Source: Sphingomonas sp. UBA4766 (lineage in GTDB: Bacteria > Pseudomonadota > Alphaproteobacteria > Sphingomonadales > Sphingomonadaceae). From it: a stretch of DNA of 9,460 nucleotides. The notes below the pieces were generated by a model. That model searched no databases, was not told where the DNA came from, and saw only the letters and a list, made by a program, of their open reading frames with translations. Where the stretch lies: NCBI GenBank assembly GCA_002403415.1, contig DHHS01000100.1, positions 9,442 through 18,901 on the forward strand, written 5' to 3'. Below are positions 1 through 6,012 of this stretch, piece by piece. Made by a program: the position numbers and the translations under genes. The first letter of the stretch is position 1; each line of letters starts with the position of its first letter.

Positions 1-953
1 CGCGCCGCCTCGATCGTGGCATTCAGGGCGAGCAAATTGGTCTGCCCGGCAATGTCGCGGATCAGGCCCAGGATCGATTCGATCGATTGCGCGTGATCGC
101 TGAACGCCGCCGATGCCTCCATCGCGGCGCGCGCCTGATCGGCGGCCTGAGTCGCGATGGCCCCCGTTGCCCCCACTTCGCCCGCTGCGGTTTCGATCGC
201 ATGCATCAGCCCGCCGGCCGTCTCGGCTGCCTGCCGCATGGCTTCTGCCGATTGTTCAGCCGCAATTGCGACTTCGCTGGTCTTGTCGAGCATCCCGCGC
301 GCCGAGGCCGAGGCTGCCTGTGCCTCATCCTTGAGCTGGCGGCCGAGCGTGGCGCTGTTGGCGACGGTCTCTGCGATCACGTTTTTGAACAGGCTCGATT
401 CCTGCTGGCGCTGTTCGCGGGCCGCGCGACTTTCAAGATTGCCCAGCCACGACAGCATCGCCTCGGTTTCGATGCAGGCAATGCGTTGCGCCACATCGAC
501 CAGCCGTGAATACCTTTCGATATCATCACCAACATAGTTGAGCAACAGTTTCATACCATGGCTATAGGCGCCATTGTAGCTAGAAATTAAAGCCGACACA
601 GGCGTGCCGGCATGATAGGCTTCGGTTACTTGACGAGCAGCAATCTTACACCATTCATCATCGAATGGACTGCCAAATTTTTTTATTGTAAATTCAGTGG
701 TTCGTTTTATTCTTTTTTCGATCACATCGGGTGTGAATGACGACCGGTGTTTATCCATGTGCGGAAGTTTGAGGAACCGGACCCAGAAGTCCTTTGCGAT
801 CTCACCGGCAATCAGATCCATGAATGAACCAAGATCGCGATGATTGGCGCTTATTGCACCATCGAGATCATAGGGCGCAATCCGCTCGCGTGCCGAACGA
901 TTGTCTTCTCCCCACAGAATCTCTGCCCGTGAGAGCTCAACGGCGTGTGTCAT
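1..953 (-). CDS. Globin-coupled-like methyl-accepting chemotaxis protein, C-terminus outside window
   Basis: Partial gene: it starts with ATG at 953 and runs off the left edge after about 317 codons. AAAGG at 961-965 lies 7 nt before the ATG. Residues about 20-175 are all-helical and resemble a protoglobin-type sensor (weak similarity, no database check). Residues about 185-317 are Ala-rich coiled coil leading into the MCP signalling hairpin, where SIESILGLIRDIAGQTNLLA and NATIEAA are diagnostic of the CheA/CheW-binding tip. No membrane segment is visible, so it is probably a cytoplasmic receptor. Histidines occur at about 38, 65, 69, 114 and 132; H114 (AYHAG) is near, but not exactly at, the usual proximal position of the F helix. 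The ATG overlaps the stop of the upstream receptor gene (ATGA), implying coupled translation. The sensor half is AT-rich while the signalling half is GC-rich, which suggests a mosaic gene. The MCP identity is secure; ligand and target are unknown. Confidence 0.9.
   Translation of the reverse strand, partial: MTHAVELSRAEILWGEDNRSARERIAPYDLDGAISANHRDLGSFMDLIAGEIAKDFWVRFLKLPHMDKHRSSFTPDVIEKRIKRTTEFTIKKFGSPFDDEWCKIAARQVTEAYHAGTPVSALISSYNGAYSHGMKLLLNYVGDDIERYSRLVDVAQRIACIETEAMLSWLGNLESRAAREQRQQESSLFKNVIAETVANSATLGRQLKDEAQAASASARGMLDKTSEVAIAAEQSAEAMRQAAETAGGLMHAIETAAGEVGATGAIATQAADQARAAMEASAAFSDHAQSIESILGLIRDIAGQTNLLALNATIEAA
4..86 (-). repeat. Near-identical paralogous segment, copy 1 (MCP signalling tip)
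   Basis: Bases 4-86 match 1377-1459 at 81 of 83 positions by direct comparison. Both differences are third-codon changes (Asn AAT/AAC and Ile ATC/ATT) and so are silent. The segment encodes the conserved receptor tip. Confidence 0.95.
525..735. other. AT-rich island inside the receptor sensor coding region
   Basis: This part of the downstream receptor gene is far richer in A+T than anything else in the window; bases 661-720 contain 18 G+C of 60. Codons such as AGA, ATA, AAA and TTT cluster here, whereas the flanking signalling domain uses GC-ending codons. The reading frame stays open, so it is coding, but it probably has a different history from its surroundings. Confidence 0.8.
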
Positions 954-2347
954 GCTGCAACCTTTGAAATAAAGTCGCCCGCCGTTACCTTCAGCGATCC
1001 CAGCTTGGCCTCGAATGCATCGAAACCTTGCCCAACTTGTTCAATGTCGGTGGCAACGCTTTCGGTATCCTCGCGGATGGTGGCGATGGTGTTGGACATC
1101 GAGTCGGCGGCCAGCGCCGTTTCATCGACCGATGCGGTGATAGCGGTCACGGTCTGTGCCTGCATTTCCATCGCTGCCCGGATTTTCTCAGCCGACAATT
1201 GCACCTCGGCAACGGTGGCGCGGATGGAGGCATTGGTGTCCACGGTCGAACGCGTTGCCGACTGGATGGCGGCAATTTTGGCAGCGATATCGTCGGTTGC
1301 GCGCGCGGTCTGGTTAGCGAGGCTTTTGACTTCCTGCGCGACAACGGCAAAGCCGCGCCCCGCATCGCCCGCGCGGGCCGCCTCGATCGTGGCATTCAGG
1401 GCGAGCAAGTTGGTCTGCCCGGCAATGTCGCGGATCAGGCCCAGAATCGATTCGATCGACTTGGCATGTTCCGACAGCGTTTCGGACATGCCGACGGCAA
1501 CGCCCGCCTGGCTGGCGGCACGAGTGGCGATGTCGGCGGCGGCCTCCACTTCGGAGCGCGCATCCTCGATCGCGCGGATCAGCCCGGCGGCGGTTTGCGC
1601 GGCTTCGCGCATCGCGACGGCGGATTGTTCGGCGGCGGCGGCCACTTCGCTGGTCTTGCCCAACATGCCGCGCGTCGATGTCGACGTGCGCCCGGCCTGG
1701 CCGCGCAGCGCTGCGCCTTCGAGCGAGACGCCCTCGACCATTTTGGCGATCCCCTCGCGAAATTCGGCGGCAAGCCGGTCGCGCGATGTTTGCGCGCTGT
1801 GGTCGCGATAGGCATTGTAGATGGCGACCGTTATTTCGCCTTCGAGTGCGGAGAGGCGCATCAACGTGTCGATCAATGTGGGCAGGCGTGCGTCACTCCG
1901 GTCGATCTGGCGGAGCAATACCTCCATTGCCGCCCGGTCGCTAAAGCTGATCATCGAAAGGAGTGCCATCGGCGACACCCCGGCGGCATAGGCCGCTGCG
2001 ACCGATCGTTCGATCGATTCGATCCAGGTTCGGCCCGACGTGTTCAAGAAGCGGTTGCGCAGGAATTCAGCGCCCGCGTCGATCATCTTCTGCGTATCCA
2101 TCGGTGCCCATTGGCGCTGATCGCCAAAACAGCGTTGCCATTGCTGCCAATAAGCCTCTGCAATAAAACGGATTTCGGATTCCAGCACAGTCCAGACGTC
2201 GCGGCTTGCGCTCGCAAGCGACCCATCAAAATCGAATGCCCGCAATCGGGCCGCGAGGTCAATGGCCCCGGCAACGCTCCCAACCGCAGGCAAATTCTTG
2301 CTGTTCAAGGGACACTTCCTTTCATTACTCGGTCGCGGATCCGGCAT
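950..2347 (-). CDS. Globin-coupled-like methyl-accepting chemotaxis protein
   Basis: Soluble chemoreceptor-like protein of 465 aa from the ATG at 2347. A TTG at 2308 (452 aa) is the better-supported start: AAAGGAAG lies 6 nt upstream of it, while the ATG has no convincing ribosome site. Residues about 30-185 form a helical globin-like sensor region aligning with that of the neighbouring receptor (RSVAAAYAAGVSPMALL against RQVTEAYHAGTPVSALI). Residues about 215-460 are the MCP signalling domain, with the tip at about 300-345 (GQTNLLALNATIEAARAG, GFAVVAQEVKSLA). This part would pack as a four-helix coiled coil with CheA and CheW. No transmembrane segment or C-terminal CheR-binding pentapeptide is seen. 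There is no histidine before residue 183, so a His-ligated haem is not possible in this sensor. Its TGA overlaps the ATG of the second receptor. It may act in chemotaxis or in another Che-like pathway. Confidence 0.93.
   Translation of the reverse strand: MPDPRPSNERKCPLNSKNLPAVGSVAGAIDLAARLRAFDFDGSLASASRDVWTVLESEIRFIAEAYWQQWQRCFGDQRQWAPMDTQKMIDAGAEFLRNRFLNTSGRTWIESIERSVAAAYAAGVSPMALLSMISFSDRAAMEVLLRQIDRSDARLPTLIDTLMRLSALEGEITVAIYNAYRDHSAQTSRDRLAAEFREGIAKMVEGVSLEGAALRGQAGRTSTSTRGMLGKTSEVAAAAEQSAVAMREAAQTAAGLIRAIEDARSEVEAAADIATRAASQAGVAVGMSETLSEHAKSIESILGLIRDIAGQTNLLALNATIEAARAGDAGRGFAVVAQEVKSLANQTARATDDIAAKIAAIQSATRSTVDTNASIRATVAEVQLSAEKIRAAMEMQAQTVTAITASVDETALAADSMSNTIATIREDTESVATDIEQVGQGFDAFEAKLGSLKVTAGDFISKVAA
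1377..1459 (-). repeat. Near-identical paralogous segment, copy 2 (MCP signalling tip)
   Basis: Direct-repeat partner of 4-86, inside the upstream receptor gene, in the same orientation and 1373 bp away. Flanking aligned sequence is clearly more divergent than this core. Confidence 0.95.
2306..2322 (-). promoter_or_regulatory. Ribosome binding site and probable TTG start of the upstream receptor
   Basis: On the minus strand AAAGGAAG (2322-2315) is followed by six bases and then TTG (2308-2306), in frame with the receptor. This is the best Shine-Dalgarno match in the region. It argues that translation starts here rather than at the ATG 39 nt upstream. Confidence 0.55.
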
Positions 2348-2363
2348 TTATCGACCCTGAAAC

Positions 2364-2398
2364 GGCCTAAGATGATTTGGTTAACACCAGGTTAGGCC
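2364..2398. repeat. 7-bp inverted repeat in the divergent control region
   Basis: GGCCTAA (2364-2370) and TTAGGCC (2392-2398) are exact inverted repeats separated by 21 bases. They lie between the divergent receptor and sdhC genes, a typical place for an operator. The right arm overlaps the CtrA-like box at 2379-2395. No factor can be assigned from the arms alone. Confidence 0.5.
2379..2395 (-). promoter_or_regulatory. CtrA-like binding box upstream of the receptor genes
   Basis: The minus strand reads CTAA-N7-TTAACC, one mismatch from the alphaproteobacterial CtrA consensus TTAA-N7-TTAAC. It lies about 70 nt upstream of the TTG start of the receptor operon. CtrA controls motility and chemotaxis genes in many alphaproteobacteria, which fits the neighbour. 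The motif is short and may occur by chance. Confidence 0.4.
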
Positions 2399-2419
2399 TT
2401 TCCCCGCCAAATGGCGCGG

Positions 2420-2447
2420 TTGCATCGGCGCGCGCCCTAGCTAATAG
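2420..2447 (+). promoter_or_regulatory. Possible sdh operon promoter (weak)
   Basis: TTGCAT (2420-2425) and TAATAG (2442-2447) are 16 bases apart and would start transcription near 2454, giving a leader of about 25 nt before the sdhC GTG. The -10 match is poor (3 of 6). It is proposed mainly because the sdh operon must have a promoter in this interval. Confidence 0.25.
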
Positions 2448-2453
2448 GGGCGC
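2432..2453 (+). promoter_or_regulatory. GC-rich stem-loop upstream of sdhC
   Basis: GCGCCCTA (2432-2439), loop GCTAA, then TAGGGGCGC (2445-2453) form an 8-bp stem with one bulged G. It ends 25 nt before the sdhC start. It overlaps the only plausible -10 region, so it could be an operator; if transcription starts further upstream it would be a leader RNA hairpin. Confidence 0.45.
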
Positions 2454-2478
2454 AGACATCGCATCAAAGGATTGAGCC

Positions 2479-2892
2479 GTGGCTTCCCAACGTCCCGCGC
2501 GCCCGCGTTCGCCGCATTTGAGTATCTGGAGATGGGGGCCGCACATGCTGGTCTCGATCCTGCACCGTGTGACCGGCGACGGCATGGCGCTGGTCGGCAC
2601 TGTGCTTTTCGTGTGGTGGTTGGCTGCTCTTGCCAGCGGGCCAGAGGCTTATGCACTGTTTTTGGCGGTTTTTACGGTTGACGGCGGGGCGCTGACCCCA
2701 ATTGGGCTGTTGTTTGGCATTGGGCTGACTTTTGCGTTTTTCCAGCATTTGATGAGCGGCATCCGTCACCTGATGCTCGATACCGGCGCAGGTTACGACT
2801 TGCGCTCGAACAAGCGGTTTGCGCAGGCAACCATTGTTTGTTCGATCATTTTGACCGCGGCCTATTGGGCCTATTTGCTGGCGGGGAAATAA
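2479..2892 (+). CDS. sdhC: Succinate dehydrogenase cytochrome b556 subunit
   Basis: One of the two membrane anchors of succinate dehydrogenase (complex II), which passes electrons from succinate to ubiquinone in the inner membrane. The protein is 137 aa, the normal size, with three hydrophobic helices at about 34-52, 72-92 and 115-135. RPRSPHLSIWRW near the N-terminus and SILHRVTG (26-33) are the family signature; S26 and R30 correspond to the quinone-site Ser27 and Arg31 of E. coli SdhC. H90 in HLMSGIRHLMLD matches the E. coli haem ligand His84. The start is the GTG at 2479, preceded by AAAGGA with 7-nt spacing, and RPRSPH then falls at the usual distance. sdhD follows after 2 nt. This is the first gene of the sdh operon. 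Confidence 0.96.
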   Translation: MASQRPARPRSPHLSIWRWGPHMLVSILHRVTGDGMALVGTVLFVWWLAALASGPEAYALFLAVFTVDGGALTPIGLLFGIGLTFAFFQHLMSGIRHLMLDTGAGYDLRSNKRFAQATIVCSIILTAAYWAYLLAGK

Positions 2893-2894
2893 TC

Positions 2895-3281
2895 ATGGGC
2901 AATGGCACTGAACTTGGCCGGGTGCGCGGTCTTGGCTCGTCCAAACATGGTGCGCATCATTGGTGGCACCAGCGGCTGACGGCGGCAGGCAATATCGTGC
3001 TGATGGCGTGGCTGCTTGCGGCGATCACGCGGTTACCGGGACATGATTATGACAGCGTGCGCCGCTGGCTGTCGGCACCGGTGGCGGCAATCCCGATGGC
3101 GCTGCTGGTGTTCAGCGTGTTCTATCACTTCCGCCTGGGGCTGCAGGTGCTGATCGAGGATTATCAGCACGGCCCGAACCGTACCGCCCTTATGGTGCTG
3201 CTCAACTTCTTCGTGATCGGGGCGGGCGCGACCGCCATTTTCTCGATCCTCAAAATCGCCTTTACCGGAGCTGCGGCATGA
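2895..3281 (+). CDS. sdhD: Succinate dehydrogenase hydrophobic membrane anchor subunit
   Basis: Second membrane anchor of complex II, 128 aa. HHWWHQRLTA (21-30) and the helix-2 motif FYHFRLGLQVLIEDY (76-90) are characteristic. H78 aligns with the haem-ligating His71 of E. coli SdhD, and D89-Y90 with its quinone-site Asp82-Tyr83. Three hydrophobic segments lie at about 32-48, 64-86 and 99-122. The ATG at 2895 is chosen because the protein then begins normally and GGGGA lies 8 nt upstream; the frame is open further upstream only inside sdhC. The stop overlaps the sdhA start as ATGA, so SdhD and SdhA are probably made by coupled translation. Confidence 0.95.
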   Translation: MGNGTELGRVRGLGSSKHGAHHWWHQRLTAAGNIVLMAWLLAAITRLPGHDYDSVRRWLSAPVAAIPMALLVFSVFYHFRLGLQVLIEDYQHGPNRTALMVLLNFFVIGAGATAIFSILKIAFTGAAA

Positions 3282-5089
3282 GCGCTTACAAGATTATCGA
3301 CCACACTTACGACGCGGTCGTGGTTGGTGCAGGCGGCAGTGGTTTGCGCGCGACGATGGGCATTGCCGAGGCGGGGCTGAAAACCGCTTGCATCACCAAA
3401 GTATTCCCGACGCGCAGCCACACCGTCGCGGCGCAAGGCGGGATTGCCGCCTCGCTCGGTAACATGGGACCGGACCATTGGACCTGGCACATGTATGACA
3501 CGGTCAAAGGGTCGGACTGGTTGGGCGATCAGGACGCGATCGAATATCTGTGCCGCGAAGCGCCCGCCGCCGTTTATGAGCTGGAACATGCCGGTGTGCC
3601 CTTCAGCCGGACCGAAGAAGGCAAGATCTATCAGCGCCCGTTTGGCGGTATGATGCAGAATATGGGCGAAGGGCCGCCCGCGCAGCGCACCTGCGCTGCC
3701 GCCGACCGCACTGGCCATGCGATGCTGCACGCGCTCTATCAACAGAGCCTAAAATATGACGCGGATTTCTACATCGAATATTTCGCGCTCGATCTGATTA
3801 TGGAGAACGGCGCCGATGGGCCGGTGTGCCGGGGCGTGATCGCGCTGTGCATGGAGGATGGCTCGATCCATCGTTTCCGCAGCCATGCGGTGGTGCTGGC
3901 GACCGGCGGATATGGCCGCTGCTATTTCTCGGCGACTTCCGCGCATACCTGCACCGGCGATGGCGGCGGGATGGTGCTGCGCGCGGGGCTCCCGCTGCAG
4001 GACATGGAGTTTGTGCAGTTTCACCCGACCGGCATTTACGGTGCGGGCGTGCTGATTACCGAGGGCGCGCGCGGCGAGGGCGGGTATCTGACCAACAGCC
4101 AAGGCGAACGCTTCATGGAGCGCTATGCTCCGTCCGCCAAAGATCTGGCGAGCCGCGATGTCGTGTCGCGCTCAATGGCAATGGAAATCCGCGAGGGGCG
4201 GGGCGTCGGCAAGGAGCAGGACCATATCTTCCTCCACCTCGACCATATCGACTCCAAGGTGCTGGCTGAGCGGCTGCCCGGCATTACCGAGACGGGCAAG
4301 ATTTTCGCAGGCGTCGACTTGACGCGCCAACCATTGCCGGTCGCGCCGACCGTGCATTACAACATGGGCGGCATTCCGTGTAATTTCCACGGCGAAGTCG
4401 TGCACCTGAAGGATGGCAACCCCGATGCGGTAGTGCCCGGCCTGTTCGCGGTCGGCGAGGCCGCGTGCGTGTCGGTCCACGGGGCCAACCGGCTGGGTTC
4501 GAACTCGCTGATCGATCTCGTGGTGTTTGGCCGCGCGACGGGCCTGCGGATCAAGGAAACGCTGAAGCCCCAAACGCCGCACAATCCGTTGCCCAAGGGT
4601 TCGGAAGAACTGGCGCTCGCCCGGCTCGACAAATTCCGCCACGCCAATGGCAGCGCGCCCACCGCCGAGCTGCGGCTGGAGATGCAGCGCACGATGCAGA
4701 AACACTGCGCGGTGTTCCGCGACAATGCGCTGCTGAGCGAGGGGCAGGCAAAGATGGCCGCCACCTATGCCCGGCTGGCGGATGTGAAGGTCAGCGATCG
4801 CTCGCTCATCTGGAACACCGATCTGGTGGAGACGCTGGAGCTCGACAATCTGCTCGCCCAAGCCGTGGTGACAGTGAATTCGGCCGCCAACCGCCAGGAG
4901 TCACGCGGCGCGCATGTCAACGAGGATTATCCCGAGCGCGACGACGCCAATTGGATGAAACACACCATTGCAACGTTCAGCGGCTGGGGTGGCGACGGCG
5001 GCCAAGTCGCGATCGATTACCGCCCGGTGCACGACTACACGCTCACCGACGATATCGAGTATATCAAGCCGAAGAAGCGGGTGTATTGA
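3278..5089 (+). CDS. sdhA: Succinate dehydrogenase flavoprotein subunit
   Basis: Catalytic FAD subunit that oxidises succinate to fumarate on the cytoplasmic face of complex II; 603 aa, full length. The N-terminal dinucleotide fold shows GAGGSG (17-22). H48 in SHTVAAQGGI is the covalent FAD-attachment histidine. HPTGIYG carries H249; KDLASRDVVSRS carries R293, the likely proton-transfer arginine; PTVHYNMGG carries H360; and ANRLGSNSLIDLVVFGR carries R405. All expected active-site residues are present. The C-terminus ends in the usual YIKPKKRVY. The ATG at 3278 has GGAG 7 nt upstream and overlaps the sdhD stop. The iron-sulfur partner sdhB is not encoded next; an unrelated gene overlaps the stop codon instead. 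The function is certain. Confidence 0.98.
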   Translation: MSAYKIIDHTYDAVVVGAGGSGLRATMGIAEAGLKTACITKVFPTRSHTVAAQGGIAASLGNMGPDHWTWHMYDTVKGSDWLGDQDAIEYLCREAPAAVYELEHAGVPFSRTEEGKIYQRPFGGMMQNMGEGPPAQRTCAAADRTGHAMLHALYQQSLKYDADFYIEYFALDLIMENGADGPVCRGVIALCMEDGSIHRFRSHAVVLATGGYGRCYFSATSAHTCTGDGGGMVLRAGLPLQDMEFVQFHPTGIYGAGVLITEGARGEGGYLTNSQGERFMERYAPSAKDLASRDVVSRSMAMEIREGRGVGKEQDHIFLHLDHIDSKVLAERLPGITETGKIFAGVDLTRQPLPVAPTVHYNMGGIPCNFHGEVVHLKDGNPDAVVPGLFAVGEAACVSVHGANRLGSNSLIDLVVFGRATGLRIKETLKPQTPHNPLPKGSEELALARLDKFRHANGSAPTAELRLEMQRTMQKHCAVFRDNALLSEGQAKMAATYARLADVKVSDRSLIWNTDLVETLELDNLLAQAVVTVNSAANRQESRGAHVNEDYPERDDANWMKHTIATFSGWGGDGGQVAIDYRPVHDYTLTDDIEYIKPKKRVY

Positions 5090-5772
5090 GCATTATCCGG
5101 CGACTCCATGCGTCGCTGTTGGCGCCCGAGGATGTCATCAGGCACCTTGGGGCGCCGCATCACTGGAAAGAAGGCAGGTCGGCCAAGTCACTCGTCGATC
5201 AATGGTGGTCTGCCAATGCCTTGCCGCCGTCGATCTGCGACATCTTAGGGCAGGCCGATGATTGGGTCGGCGCGGAGTTGATCGACGCCTTCGTTGAGCG
5301 CTCGACCAGTCTGGCAGATGGACGTCCATCGCACTCGCAAAGCGATCTGATGGCCATCGTCGGGATTTCCGATAGGCTCGGTATCCTGACGATTGAGGCG
5401 AAGGTTGACGAAGGCTTCGATCAAACGGTCGCTGAATGGCTTGCTCGCGATAGCCCCGGAAAGCGTGCGCGATTGGCGGGGCTTTGCGCACTGATGGGGC
5501 TTGAGGAATCGGCGGTCTCGACATTGCGGTATCAGCTCTTACATCGGACAGCGTCGGCAGTACTGGAGGCCAAACGCTACCGTGCCCGGCAGGCTGCAAT
5601 GATTGTTCAAAGCTGGAGTTACGCCGATTGCGGCTGGTTAGATTATCAGTTTTTCTTCAATGCGTTGGGCTTGCGCGGCCTTGCCGTAGGGCGGTTGAGC
5701 GCCCCGTTGCTCATCGACGGAATCGTGCTGCGAACGGCTTGGTCAAACGAATGGCGACCCGATCGGGCTTAG
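5086..5772 (+). CDS. DUF6946-like protein, possible PD-(D/E)XK nuclease fold
   Basis: Protein of 228 aa with no assigned function. It resembles a family I recall as DUF6946, marked here by IEAKVDEGF, SPGKRARLAGLCALMGL and RYQLLHRTASA. D87 (SQSDLMAI) followed by E104 and K106 (TIEAKVDE) on apparent beta strands matches the D...ExK arrangement of PD-(D/E)XK nucleases; this is an inference from motif only. No signal peptide or membrane segment is seen, so it is probably cytoplasmic. The only reasonable start is TTG at 5086, which overlaps the sdhA stop as TTGA. There is no ATG or GTG in frame until residue 89, inside the conserved core. Upstream Shine-Dalgarno similarity is weak, so translation may rely on reinitiation after sdhA. 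It occupies the position normally held by sdhB. Confidence 0.75.
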   Translation: MSIIRRLHASLLAPEDVIRHLGAPHHWKEGRSAKSLVDQWWSANALPPSICDILGQADDWVGAELIDAFVERSTSLADGRPSHSQSDLMAIVGISDRLGILTIEAKVDEGFDQTVAEWLARDSPGKRARLAGLCALMGLEESAVSTLRYQLLHRTASAVLEAKRYRARQAAMIVQSWSYADCGWLDYQFFFNALGLRGLAVGRLSAPLLIDGIVLRTAWSNEWRPDRA

Positions 5773-5775
5773 TCT

Positions 5776-5967
5776 TTATGCCGACGCCCCAATCCGATCC
5801 GCCAACCACCTCTCGATCAGCGCCTGCCGCGTGAAGCCGCGACGCTTTGCCTCATAATCCGGTCGGCTGGCCACCGGTTGAGGCCGATCGAGATTAACGT
5901 GCCGCTTTTCCAGCCCAGCATTCTTCGTTTCCGTCCATTTAAAATAGGCGCGGAGGGACGACCTCGC
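5776..5967 (-). pseudogene. Decayed BrnA/CopG-type antitoxin C-terminus
   Basis: The minus strand reads about 64 open codons ending in TAA (5778-5776), with an in-frame TAA at 5970-5968 upstream and no ATG, GTG or TTG before the homologous part begins. AYFKWTETKNAGLEKRHVNL followed by EAKRRGFTRQALIERWLADR aligns without gaps to what I remember of BrnA-family ribbon-helix-helix antitoxins (AYVDW..., LEVKRVNVD, EARRLGITRQALIKTWIADR). Conserved positions in the middle, such as FPAWMVDALD, are replaced by RPQPVASRPD. The start codon and N-terminus are lost and no BrnT-like toxin is visible nearby. It is best explained as the relic of a toxin-antitoxin module, though a functional gene with a non-standard start cannot be ruled out. 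Confidence 0.5.
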
Positions 5968-6012
5968 TTAGATAGGGCGGTAGAAACTGGTTTATCTGGG
6001 GGCATTGAACCG

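Noticed and set aside
2348..2355. GTCGATAA on the minus strand, similar to the flagellar sigma-28 -10 element GCCGATAA
   Set aside because: There is no TAAA-like -35 at 15-nt spacing; CATC occupies that position.
945..2395. Long plus-strand open frames antisense to the upstream receptor gene
   Set aside because: They lie opposite a clear MCP gene, have low-complexity Ser/Ala/Arg/Gly compositions and match no family; such frames are common in GC-rich DNA.
3164..4861. Minus-strand open frames opposite sdhD and sdhA
   Set aside because: They are antisense to strongly conserved genes and show no recognisable motif.
4465..5085. N-terminal extension of the 5086-5772 gene back into sdhA
   Set aside because: The extension is Arg/Pro/Ala-rich shadow translation of sdhA; homology begins only after 5086.
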